45,522 nucleotides of DNA from Brevibacterium senegalense. GTDB lineage: Bacteria; Actinomycetota; Actinomycetes; Actinomycetales; Brevibacteriaceae. The notes beneath the pieces are model-generated. The model had not been told where the DNA came from. It ran no database searches and was given only the letters and a program-made list of their open reading frames with translations. The stretch spans positions 1 to 45,522 of the forward strand of contig DYUK01000225.1 of the NCBI GenBank assembly GCA_020743695.1, written 5' to 3'. The position numbers were made by a program, and so were the translations under genes. Shown here piece after piece: positions 16,193 to 24,121 of this stretch. Position 1 is the first letter of the stretch. The number at the start of each line of letters is the position of its first letter.

Positions 16193-17136
16193 CCGGCCTG
16201 CAGGTCGACCGTCTGCGGGAACGGCTCGCCCGCCGTCCAACGGCGCCAGTGGTCGATGAACTGGTCGAGCAGGCGCTCGTTCCACCCCAGCGTGTCCCCG
16301 GACAGGTGCGCGGTGATGAGGGTGCGGGGTGCATCCCACAGGGGGTGGTCCTCCGGCAGCGGCTCCGGATCGACGACGTCCAGCCCCGCGCCCGCGATCG
16401 TGCCGCTCTGCAGCGCGTCCAGCAGGTCGTCGGTCACGGTGGACTCGCCCCGGCCGATGCTCACGAACCGTGCCGTGGGCTTCATCGCGGCGAAGACGTC
16501 CCGATCGAACAGGCCGCGGGTGTCCTCCGTCAGCGGTGCCGCGTTGATGAGCCAGTCGACCGCGCCCACATGGTCGGTCAGGTCGACGGAGTCGTGGATG
16601 ACGGAGAAGTCGTCGTCGCCGGCCCGCGCCCGGGTGCCCGCGCCCTCGACCCGGACGCCGAGGCCGCGCAGCAGTCGTGCGATCCGCCGGCCGATGCCGC
16701 CCACGCCCACGACGAGGGCGCGGGTGCCCGCGACGGTCTCCGTCTCCCGCCGCTGCCACACGTGCGCCCGCTGCAGGTCGAGGCTGCGGACGGAGTCCTT
16801 CGCGAACGCGAGGACGACGCCCAGCACGTACTCCGCGATCGCCTGGTCGAAGATGCCGTGGGCGTTCGTGACCGTCACGTCCCGGGCCCGCAGGAGTCCC
16901 GGGAACCGCAGCGTGTCGATACCCGCACTGGCCGCGTGCACCCAGCGCAGGCGGTCCGCGGCCGGCAGCGCGTCCTGCAGCGCGGTGGAGAAGAAGTCCC
17001 ACAGCAGGAGCGCGTCCGTCCCCGGCAGTGCGTCTGCGAGGGTGTCCGCGTGGGCCCAGCGCACCTCTGCGTCGAGGGTGTCGAGGACGGCCGGCCGGCC
17101 GCGTCGGTCCGAGGTGAGGATCGTGAGGACGGTCAT
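16177..17136 (-). CDS. D-isomer-specific 2-hydroxyacid dehydrogenase family protein
   Basis: A 319-residue NAD(P)-dependent dehydrogenase of the D-2-hydroxyacid family. The nucleotide-binding motif is VVGVGGIGRRIARLL (about 141-155). The substrate-side arginine lies in VSIGRGES, the catalytic Glu region is AGAGLDVVDPEPLPEDHPLW, and the catalytic His is probably in LITAHLSGDT. It most resembles the GhrA-like or phosphoglycerate-dehydrogenase-like branch without an ACT domain, so glyoxylate/hydroxypyruvate reduction is plausible but the substrate is not shown. The ATG follows GGGAG. It starts 29 bp after the MFS exporter gene and is probably the third gene of the tetR operon. Its 3' end overlaps glpK by 16 bp. 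Confidence 0.85.
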   Translation of the reverse strand: MTVLTILTSDRRGRPAVLDTLDAEVRWAHADTLADALPGTDALLLWDFFSTALQDALPAADRLRWVHAASAGIDTLRFPGLLRARDVTVTNAHGIFDQAIAEYVLGVVLAFAKDSVRSLDLQRAHVWQRRETETVAGTRALVVGVGGIGRRIARLLRGLGVRVEGAGTRARAGDDDFSVIHDSVDLTDHVGAVDWLINAAPLTEDTRGLFDRDVFAAMKPTARFVSIGRGESTVTDDLLDALQSGTIAGAGLDVVDPEPLPEDHPLWDAPRTLITAHLSGDTLGWNERLLDQFIDHWRRWTAGEPFPQTVDLQAGYVRS

Positions 17137-17165
17137 GCTCCCATCCTCTCATCCCCGCCGGACGC

Positions 17166-18758
17166 TCAGACCGCGGCGTCCTCCCCCTCCAGGACCGTCC
17201 GCTCGACCGGCGTGTTCGACGTGGCCAGCGGCTTGGGCTCGATGAAGCACGCGATGACGCAGCCCACGAGCGCCAGCGGTGCGATCCACAGGTACAGCGG
17301 GACGAGCGCGTCGTTGTACGAGGTCACGACCACGTCGAAGACCGGCTGCGGCAGGTGCGCGACGATGTCGGGGGTGATGCTGTTCGCGTGCGCCGCCTGG
17401 TCCGCGGCACCCGGCACCCCGGCCAGCCCCTCCTGCAGGTTCGTGACGAGACGCGTGGTGAAGAGCGTGCCCACGAGCGACATGCCCAGCGTGCCGCCCA
17501 CCTGCCGGAAGTAGTTGTTCGACGCGGTCGCCGTGCCCACGAGGGACACGGGGAACGAGTTCTGCACGATGAGGACCAGCTGCTGCAGGGCCATGCCCAG
17601 ACCCACGCCGAACACGGCCAGGTCCGTCATGACGCGCCACAGCGGCGCGTCGGCCGTCAGCGTCGACAGGAGCACGAGGCCCACGGCGGCGACGAGCATG
17701 CCGGCGATCGGATAGACCTTGTAGCGGCCGGTGCGGGCGATGAGAAAGCCCACCGAGGTGCCCACGACGAGCATCGAGGCCATGAGGGGGATCATCGCGA
17801 GGCCCGCGACCGTGGGGGTCAGCCGGTGCGTCATCTGCAGGTACGTGGGCATGTAGGTGATGACGCCGAACATGCCGATCGACAGGCAGACGCCCGCGAT
17901 CGAGGCGAGGGTGAAGTTGCGGTCCCGGAACAGCCACATGGGGATGATGGGGCTGGCGACCCGCTGCTCGACGAACACGAAGACGACGGCGGAGGCGAGA
18001 CCCGCGACGATGAGTCCGATGATCTGCGGCGAGGCCCACTCGTACTGCGTGCCGCCCCACGCGGACAGGAGCACGACGGAGCTCGTGAAGACCGCGATGA
18101 GGGCGAGGCCCAGCGCGTCGACGGAGCGCTCGCCGGTGCGCGTGGCCGGGTCCTCGCGGAAGAAGACGGCCGTCGAGGCGATCGCGAGCAGACCCAGCGG
18201 CAGCGCCAGCAGGAAGGCCCAGCGCCACCCCGGCCCCTCGGTGAGCCAGCCGCCGATGAGCGGTCCCGCGACCGAGGAGACGGCGAAGACGGATCCCATG
18301 ATGCCCATGTACTTGCCGCGCTGGCGGGCGGGCACGACGGTCGCGATGATCGCCTGCGACAGGATCATCATGCCGCCGCCGCCCACGCCCTGGACGACGC
18401 GGCCCACGATGAGCCACGTCATGGACTCCGCGAAGAAGCCCATGACCGATCCGACCATGAAGACGGTGATCGCGCCGATGAAGAGCGGCTTGCGCCCCAG
18501 CTGGTCGCCCAGCCTGCCGTAGGCCGGCATGAGGATCGTCGACGACAGCATGAAGCCGGTCTGGATCCACATCATGCGGTCGACCCCGTCCAGTTCGCCC
18601 ACGATCGTGGGCAGCGCGGTCGCGAGGATCGTCTGGTTGAGGGAGAACATGAAGGTCGCGAGCATGAGCCCGATGAAGAGGGTGACGATCTGACCGGTCG
18701 CGGGGTCGGTCGTCCGCTCGGCGGTGCCGGTGGGCTGCGCAGCGGTGGAGGCGGTCAC
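17166..18758 (-). CDS. MFS multidrug exporter, DHA2 (EmrB/QacA, 14-helix) family
   Basis: A 530-residue proton-driven exporter. The N-terminal helix carries FSLNQTILATALPTIVGEL, typical of the DHA2 subfamily. Motif A is YGRLGDQLGRKPLF, and motif C-like glycine/proline helices follow (VFAVSSVAGPLIGGWL). About 14 helices can be counted across the length, the DHA2 norm. The start is the GTG at 18758, which overlaps the tetR stop as GTGA, so translation is coupled to the regulator. That gene pair is the standard plan for a drug pump controlled by its own TetR repressor. Substrates cannot be read from sequence. Confidence 0.93.
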   Translation of the reverse strand: MTASTAAQPTGTAERTTDPATGQIVTLFIGLMLATFMFSLNQTILATALPTIVGELDGVDRMMWIQTGFMLSSTILMPAYGRLGDQLGRKPLFIGAITVFMVGSVMGFFAESMTWLIVGRVVQGVGGGGMMILSQAIIATVVPARQRGKYMGIMGSVFAVSSVAGPLIGGWLTEGPGWRWAFLLALPLGLLAIASTAVFFREDPATRTGERSVDALGLALIAVFTSSVVLLSAWGGTQYEWASPQIIGLIVAGLASAVVFVFVEQRVASPIIPMWLFRDRNFTLASIAGVCLSIGMFGVITYMPTYLQMTHRLTPTVAGLAMIPLMASMLVVGTSVGFLIARTGRYKVYPIAGMLVAAVGLVLLSTLTADAPLWRVMTDLAVFGVGLGMALQQLVLIVQNSFPVSLVGTATASNNYFRQVGGTLGMSLVGTLFTTRLVTNLQEGLAGVPGAADQAAHANSITPDIVAHLPQPVFDVVVTSYNDALVPLYLWIAPLALVGCVIACFIEPKPLATSNTPVERTVLEGEDAAV

Positions 18759-19423
18759 AGGTGGGTCCCTTCCAGGACGGAGGTGAAGAGGTCGAGGGAG
18801 CGGTCGAAGCGCTCGTGCATCTGCTGCGCTGTGGGCTCCGGCCCGGAGTCGTCCGCGGCCGGGACGAACGAGTGGCGCAGCGGCGCGAACGCGATGATGA
18901 CGAGCATGCGGACCGTGTCGCGCGGTGTCGTCCCCGGCGGCACGTCCAGCCGGGACAGGCGCGAGGACAGGAGCGGCACCAGCTCGTCGATGAGGACGCC
19001 GGCCAGTGCCGTGTTGGCGTCGACCTTCCGCTGGACCAGCTCCGGGTGTCGCACCAGCAGGGCGCGCCGCAGCTGTTCGCTCTCGCCGTCGCCCAGCGAG
19101 AGCGAGAGGACCTCGCGGACGAGGCGCGCGATCACCGTCAGCAGGGAGCCGGAGAGATCGGCCCGGGCGACGACGGCTCGCACCGCCTGCGCATCGGGAC
19201 CGCTCGCGGGGCTGCCGATGATCGCGTCCTCCTTCGAGGCGAAGTAGTTGAAGAAGGTGCGCGCGGAGATGCCGGCGGCGTCCGCGATCTGCGCGACGGT
19301 CGCGGCGTCGAGGCCGCGCTCGAACGCCAGCCGCACCGCGGCCTCGTGGATCGCGGTGCGGGTCAGTCGCGCCTTGCGGTCGCGCAGCGATTCGCACGCG
19401 GCGGGGGTCTGTTCGTCGGTCAC
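18755..19423 (-). CDS. TetR/AcrR family transcriptional regulator
   Basis: A 222-residue TetR-type repressor. The N-terminal helix-turn-helix is clear: RTAIHEAAVRLAFERGLDAA, then TVAQIADAAGISARTFFNYF (about 42-61), followed by KEDAII. The C-terminal ligand domain is variable, as usual. I start at the GTG at 19423 (VTDEQTP): CATAAT ends 6 nt before it, and the track's TTG at 19447 would lie inside the promoter and operator. The next gene (MFS exporter) overlaps by 4 bp. A 14-bp palindrome lies between its own -35 and -10, so autorepression of the whole operon is likely. Confidence 0.92.
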   Translation of the reverse strand: MTDEQTPAACESLRDRKARLTRTAIHEAAVRLAFERGLDAATVAQIADAAGISARTFFNYFASKEDAIIGSPASGPDAQAVRAVVARADLSGSLLTVIARLVREVLSLSLGDGESEQLRRALLVRHPELVQRKVDANTALAGVLIDELVPLLSSRLSRLDVPPGTTPRDTVRMLVIIAFAPLRHSFVPAADDSGPEPTAQQMHERFDRSLDLFTSVLEGTHL

Positions 19424-19429
19424 CCCAGA

Positions 19430-19458
19430 ATTATGCAGTGCATGCAACGTTGCATCAA
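19430..19458 (-). promoter_or_regulatory. tetR operon promoter with embedded palindromic operator
   Basis: Read on the minus strand: TTGATG (-35), 17-nt spacer, CATAAT (-10), then 6 nt to the GTG. The spacer carries atgcaacgttgcat, a perfect 14-bp palindrome (19442-19455) that also touches the -35. A second imperfect one, atgcagtgcat (19433-19443), overlaps the -10. A further ATGCATGAAGTGCA lies just upstream (19467-19480). TetR-family operators are typically palindromes of this size placed to block RNA polymerase. Confidence 0.7.
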
Positions 19459-19516
19459 CCGCAGAGATGCATGAAGTGCAGGATTGTGGTGACGCTCACG
19501 GACCCCGCACCGCCCA

Positions 19517-21535
19517 TCACATGAGCTGGCGGATCCGCGCCCGCTGCTGCTCGAGGATCTGCAGCTGATTCAGCAGCGCGGAGCTGGTCTCCAGGTCCGT
19601 GGGGTCCGTCCGCTGGAGGCGCGAATGCAGTTCAGCGGCGATCCGGGCCATGTCGGAGTCGAAGAGTCGGGCGATGATGCCCCGCGAGTAGCGCTCGACA
19701 CCGGCCGCGTCGTGGGCGGGCAGCGGTTCGACGGAGAGTGCCCCCACGAGCGTGGCGATCCTCTCGTCGCCGCGACGCGTCGCGGCCTCGAGGACCTTCT
19801 CCGGCCAGGTCCCGGGGTCGGCCAGTCCCGTCCGGATCCCCCCGGCGTCCTGCATGCACACGTGGACCCGTCGCAGGTCCGGATGCGTGAAGACCTCGCC
19901 GTTGAGCCCGTCGAACAGCGTCGCGTTCACGAACTGGGGCTGTTGGAGCGCGACCTGCAGAGCGGACCGCTCGATGCGGACCGCCGCGGGGTCGTAGTCC
20001 GGGACGACCGCGGGCGCTCCGCCGAACTCCTCCGCGTAGGCCTCGATGCGCCCCGCCGTCTGCGATTCATATGCTGCGGGCTGCCGCCGGTCCCCCTGAG
20101 CCGGACCAGACTGCGCCGGTCCCGACCACTGCGGCGCGCTTCCACGCTGCCGCTCACCACGGCCCCGTTCGCCGCGACCCTTCTCGCCTCCCCGCGGGCG
20201 GCCCGCGGCGGGCTGGGAGCGGCGGACGGCCTCGGCGACCTCGTCGATCCCCACCCCCAGCTGGCCGGCGACGAAGCGTTCGTAGCCCGGTCGGATCGCC
20301 GCGTCGCGGATGGAGGCGACGACGGGTGCGGCGGCCCGCATGGCCCCCACGCGGCCTTCGACGGTCGACAGGTCGAAGCGCGCGATCGCCTGCGTGATCG
20401 CGAACTCGAAGAGCGGTCGACGGCTCTCGATGAGGTCGCGGACTGCCGAGTCCCCGGCCTGCTGCCGCAGATCCGCGGGATCGCGACCGTCCGGCTCGAC
20501 CGCGACGAAGGTCTGCGCGACGAAGCGCTGCTCCAGCTCGAACGCCTTGAGCGCGGCCTTCTGCCCGGCCTCGTCGCCGTCGAACGTGAAGACGACCTCG
20601 CCGGCCCCGGTGGACTCGTCGCCCAGCAGACGGCTCACGATCTTCGCGTGCTCCTCGCCGAACGCGGTGCCGCAGGTCGCGACCGCCTGCCCCACGCCGG
20701 CCAGGTGGGCGGCCATGACGTCCGTGTAGCCCTCGACGATGACGACGCGCTTCGACTTCGAGATCTCGCGCTTCGCGAGGTCCAGGCCGTAGAGCACCTG
20801 CGCCTTGTGGTAGAGCGCGGTCTCCGGGGTGTTGAGGTACTTGGGGCCCTGGTCGTCGTCGTAGAGCTTGCGCGCGCCGAAGCCGATCGTGCGCCCCGTG
20901 ACGTCCCGGATGGGCCAGAGGATGCGGCCGCGGAAGCGGTCGTAGACACCGCGGCGCCCCTCCGACACGAGACCCGAGGCCGTGATCTCCTCCGTCGTGA
21001 AGCCGCGGCCGCGCAGGGTGCGCAGGAGGTTGTCCCAGCCGCGCGGCGCGTAGCCCACGCCGAACCGTTCGACGGCGTCCCGGTCGAAGCCGCGGTCGGC
21101 CAAGTACCGACGGGCTTCCTCTGCCTCGTTCCCCTGCAGCTGTTCGCGGAAGAACGACTCCGCGACCTGGTGCATCTCGACGAGCCGCTGGCGGCGGCCC
21201 ACCTCCTCGCGGTCCGGCCCCGTCGACCCCTCCTCGTAGTGCAGCTGGACGCCGGTGCGCTCGGCCATCCGCTCGACTGCCTCGACGAACGTGACGCCGT
21301 CCATCTTCTGGAGGAACGTGAACACGTCCCCGGACTCGCCGCAGCCGAAGCAGTGGTACATGCCCACCTGCGGGCGGACGTGGAAGGACGGCGTGCGCTC
21401 GTCGTGGAACGGGCAGAGCCCCTTGAGGGATCCCACGCCCGCACCGCGCAGGGTGACGAACTCGCCCACGACGTCGTCCAAGCGCGCCCGCGAACGGACC
21501 TCGTCGATGTCCTCCCGCTTGATGAGTCCCGCCAT
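19517..21535 (-). CDS. dnaG: DNA primase
   Basis: A 672-residue replicative primase that makes RNA primers for Okazaki fragments. The CHC2 zinc ribbon uses C41, H44, C62 and C65 (CPFHDERTP ... YHCFGCGESGD). The RNA-polymerase core has the usual YAPRGWDNL and FRGRILWPI blocks. The TOPRIM domain is VVIVEGYTDVMAAH with FTFDGDEAGQKA (about 262-315). A linker of about 70 residues, rich in Gly, Arg, Gln and Pro (RGGEKGRGERGRGERQRGS), precedes the helicase-binding C-terminal domain. The start is the ATG at 21535, preceded by GGGGGAGG inside a five-codon minicistron that links it to dgt. The dusB-dgt-dnaG order is common in this group. Confidence 0.97.
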   Translation of the reverse strand: MAGLIKREDIDEVRSRARLDDVVGEFVTLRGAGVGSLKGLCPFHDERTPSFHVRPQVGMYHCFGCGESGDVFTFLQKMDGVTFVEAVERMAERTGVQLHYEEGSTGPDREEVGRRQRLVEMHQVAESFFREQLQGNEAEEARRYLADRGFDRDAVERFGVGYAPRGWDNLLRTLRGRGFTTEEITASGLVSEGRRGVYDRFRGRILWPIRDVTGRTIGFGARKLYDDDQGPKYLNTPETALYHKAQVLYGLDLAKREISKSKRVVIVEGYTDVMAAHLAGVGQAVATCGTAFGEEHAKIVSRLLGDESTGAGEVVFTFDGDEAGQKAALKAFELEQRFVAQTFVAVEPDGRDPADLRQQAGDSAVRDLIESRRPLFEFAITQAIARFDLSTVEGRVGAMRAAAPVVASIRDAAIRPGYERFVAGQLGVGIDEVAEAVRRSQPAAGRPRGGEKGRGERGRGERQRGSAPQWSGPAQSGPAQGDRRQPAAYESQTAGRIEAYAEEFGGAPAVVPDYDPAAVRIERSALQVALQQPQFVNATLFDGLNGEVFTHPDLRRVHVCMQDAGGIRTGLADPGTWPEKVLEAATRRGDERIATLVGALSVEPLPAHDAAGVERYSRGIIARLFDSDMARIAAELHSRLQRTDPTDLETSSALLNQLQILEQQRARIRQLM

Positions 21536-21552
21536 CAGGCCTCCCCCGCCAT
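21535..21552 (-). other. Five-codon minicistron (MAGEA) between dgt and dnaG
   Basis: The dgt stop overlaps an ATG as TGATG; that ATG reads MAGEA-stop, and its stop again overlaps the dnaG ATG as TGATG. The sequence tgatggcggg occurs twice, 17 bp apart, so the module looks like a small duplication of the dnaG start. The dnaG ribosome site (GGGGGAGG) lies inside it. It is visible directly; translation is inference. Confidence 0.5.
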
Positions 21553-22841
21553 CAGAGCATGTCCGCGACGCCGGCCCGCAGACGGTGGTAGTGGGTCCAG
21601 GCGGAGTGGTCCGTGAGCGAGGCGACCTGGTCGACGACGGCCCGCAGCCGCTCCGCGTCCGAGTCCGCCTCTGCGTGGTCGGCCCGGAACATCGGGTCCA
21701 TCGCCTGAGGCTGCTCGCTGAAGTGCTCCGCGACCGTCCGCAGCACGTCCGCCTGGATGTCCTGCAGCCGCAGCCGGTCGTCCGCGACCATGACGGTGAC
21801 CGTCGCGAGCCCCTTGAGGACCGCGATCTCGTGAGCGGAGGCGACCGGGACGACGAGACTGCCGGCATAGCGTCCCAGCGGGCCCCACCCGTGCTCCTCG
21901 CGCGTCGCCGCCTCGGCGGCCGCGGCGAAGCGGCCGATCAGCTGACTCGTCATGTGCTTGAGCGAGGCCTGGTCCCGGCGCGAGCCCGTGTACTGCCCGT
22001 GCGGCCAGTAGGCGGCCGCGCGGAGGCGGTCGAGCGCCGCGATCATGTCCTCGTCGCGGGCGTCCGGCAGGTACCACTGCCGGGTGATGTCGAGCAGGCG
22101 CTCGAGGGCCGAGTCGCTGCGGAACTCCTCGAGTCGCAGATGGCCGGCGACGATCGCGTCCTCGACGTCGTGGACGGAGTACGAGATGTCGTCGGCGAGG
22201 TCCATGATCTGGGCCTCGAGGCAGCGCCGGGTGTCCGTCCGCCCGTCCCGGTAGAAGTCGAAGACCTCGCGGTCGTCCTCGTAGACGCCGAACTTCCTCA
22301 CGCGCGCGCCCTCCCGGCCCGCGGGCGCCTCGCTGCGGGACCACGGGTACTTCGTGCACGCATCCAGCGTGGCGCGGGTCAGGTTGAGACCGGCCGGTCC
22401 CCCGTCGTCGGTGAACACCTTGGGCTCCAGGCGGGTGAGCAGCCGCAGTGTCTGCGCGTTGCCCTCGAAGCCGCCGATGTCCGCGGCGAGCTCGTCGAGG
22501 ACCACCTCGCCGTTGTGCCCGAACGGCGGGTGTCCCAGATCGTGGCTCAGGCACGCGGTGTCGACGATCTCCGGATCGCAGCCCAGGTAGCGGGCCAGTT
22601 CGCGACCCACCTGCGCGACCTCGAGCGAGTGCGTGAGCCGGGTGCGGACGAAGTCGTCGCTGCTGGGCGACACGACCTGCGTCTTCGCCCCCAGCCTGCG
22701 CAGACCGGACGAGTGGAGCACGCGGGCGCGGTCGCGCTGGAACTCCGTGCGCCGGGGGTTCTTGGGCGGTTCGACGACCCACCGCCGGCGGTCGGCGTCG
22801 CCGTAGTCGTAGACGGGCACCGGGATGAGGCCTGCGGTCAC
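21552..22841 (-). CDS. dgt: Deoxyguanosinetriphosphate triphosphohydrolase-like protein
   Basis: A 429-residue HD-domain dNTPase that cleaves dGTP or other dNTPs to nucleoside and triphosphate. The metal-binding HD motif is CLSHDLGHPPFGHNGE (about 95-110), with the first His in TRLTHSLEV and the last Asp in MDLADDISYSVHDVEDA. Its placement between dusB and dnaG is the usual housekeeping one and suggests a link to dNTP pool control at replication. The GTG start lies 1 nt after the dusB stop (TGAGGTG). The stop couples to dnaG through a TGATG module. A second, larger paralog is at 40696-42297. Confidence 0.95.
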   Translation of the reverse strand: MTAGLIPVPVYDYGDADRRRWVVEPPKNPRRTEFQRDRARVLHSSGLRRLGAKTQVVSPSSDDFVRTRLTHSLEVAQVGRELARYLGCDPEIVDTACLSHDLGHPPFGHNGEVVLDELAADIGGFEGNAQTLRLLTRLEPKVFTDDGGPAGLNLTRATLDACTKYPWSRSEAPAGREGARVRKFGVYEDDREVFDFYRDGRTDTRRCLEAQIMDLADDISYSVHDVEDAIVAGHLRLEEFRSDSALERLLDITRQWYLPDARDEDMIAALDRLRAAAYWPHGQYTGSRRDQASLKHMTSQLIGRFAAAAEAATREEHGWGPLGRYAGSLVVPVASAHEIAVLKGLATVTVMVADDRLRLQDIQADVLRTVAEHFSEQPQAMDPMFRADHAEADSDAERLRAVVDQVASLTDHSAWTHYHRLRAGVADML

Positions 22842-22842
22842 C

Positions 22843-24045
22843 TCAGCCCCCCGAGATGTCGAGCTCGGCCTCGGCGAGGTCCGCGTACCACGCGTCGTCC
22901 ATGTGCCGGGAGTCCAGCCAGCCCTCGGGCAGGTGCGGGCGCTTCGCGCGGGTCGTGCGGCCGCGGGAGCCCTCCGCCGCCTCGCCCGGGTAGGGCTGCG
23001 AGCGGTCGAGCTCGCCCAGCAGCGCGTCGAGCTCCTCCAGCGAGGACACCTTCGCGAGCCGGCTGCGCAGGTCGCCGCCCACGGGGTAGCCCTTGAAGTA
23101 CCACGCCATGTGCTTGCGCAGGTCCCGGATGCCCAAGAACTCGTCGCCGTAGTGGTCGATCATGTAGAGGCCGTGCAGGCGGACGGCGTCCGCGACCCCG
23201 CCCAGGTCCGGCTGGTTGCGCACCGGGTTGCCGGTCAGCGCGTTCTCCAGGTCCCCGAACAGCCACGGGCGCCCCTGGCAGCCGCGGCCGATCACGACGC
23301 CGTCGCAGCCGGTCTGCTCCATCATCGCGAGTGCGTCCTCGGCGGCGAAGATGTCGCCGTTGCCCAGCACGGGGATCTCGTCGCCCGCCAGGCGCGAGAC
23401 CTCCTCCTTGAGCGTCGCGATCGCGGACCAGTCCGCGATGCCGGAGTACAGCTGGGCGCACGTGCGCCCGTGCAGCGTCATCGCCGCCACGCCCGCGTCC
23501 ACCCCGATCCGGGCGGCGTCGAGGTAGGTGAGGTGGTCGTCGTCGATGCCCTTGCGCATCTTGATCGTGAGCGGGACGCCGCCGCGGGAGGCCTCGCGGA
23601 CGGCCGTCGTGACGATCGAGGCGAAGAGGTCCGTCTTCCACGGCAGGGCGGAGCCGCCGCCCTTGCGCGTCACCTTGGGCACGGGGCAGCCGAAGTTGAG
23701 GTCGATGTGGTCCGCCCGGTCCTCCTCGACGAGCATGCGCACGGCCTGACCGGTCGTGACGGGGTCGACGCCGTACAGCTGGACGGACCGCGGGGTCTCG
23801 TACGGCTCGTGGTGGATGATCCGCATCGTCTTCTCGTTGCGCTCCACGAGCGCGCGGGTCGTCACCATCTCCGTCACGTACAGCCCGCCCCCGTACTCGC
23901 GGCAGAGGCGCCGGAAGGCGGTGTTGGTGATGCCCGCCATGGGCGCGAGCACGACCGGGGAGGTCAGCTCGATGTCCCCGATCCGCAGGGCGGGTCGGGG
24001 CGCCTCATGGGGGGCGGCGGTACGGGGCGTGGTCACGGCAGTCAC
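22843..24045 (-). CDS. dusB: tRNA-dihydrouridine synthase (DusB type)
   Basis: A 400-residue FMN enzyme that reduces uridine to dihydrouridine in tRNA. The N-terminal TIM barrel starts with LAPMAGITNTAFRRLCREYG (33-52). The catalytic cysteine is C120 in LNFGCPVPKVTRKGGG, and the FMN phosphate site is VIGRGCQGRPWLF. The C-terminal helical domain (LRKHMAWYFKGYP) is DusB-like, and about 60 additional charged residues follow. The GTG at 24045 sits 6 nt after a GACAAT box with no ribosome site, so I treat it as leaderless; an ATG 8 bp upstream reads into a stop after three codons. It heads the dusB-dgt-dnaG run. Confidence 0.95.
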   Translation of the reverse strand: MTAVTTPRTAAPHEAPRPALRIGDIELTSPVVLAPMAGITNTAFRRLCREYGGGLYVTEMVTTRALVERNEKTMRIIHHEPYETPRSVQLYGVDPVTTGQAVRMLVEEDRADHIDLNFGCPVPKVTRKGGGSALPWKTDLFASIVTTAVREASRGGVPLTIKMRKGIDDDHLTYLDAARIGVDAGVAAMTLHGRTCAQLYSGIADWSAIATLKEEVSRLAGDEIPVLGNGDIFAAEDALAMMEQTGCDGVVIGRGCQGRPWLFGDLENALTGNPVRNQPDLGGVADAVRLHGLYMIDHYGDEFLGIRDLRKHMAWYFKGYPVGGDLRSRLAKVSSLEELDALLGELDRSQPYPGEAAEGSRGRTTRAKRPHLPEGWLDSRHMDDAWYADLAEAELDISGG

Positions 24046-24051
24046 CCCACC

Positions 24052-24115
24052 ATTGTCCCCCCGGGGTCAAACTGCGGGACGGTCCGGGTCCGCGCGCGCC
24101 TGACCGTCTTAGAGT
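24052..24115. promoter_or_regulatory. Divergent leaderless promoters of dusB (-) and LctP-like permease (+)
   Basis: Minus strand: GACAAT (24052-24057), 6 nt before the dusB GTG. Plus strand: TAGAGT (24110-24115), 6 nt before the permease GTG at 24122. Both start codons therefore fall at the predicted transcription start. Confidence 0.55.
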
Positions 24116-24121
24116 GTGGGC

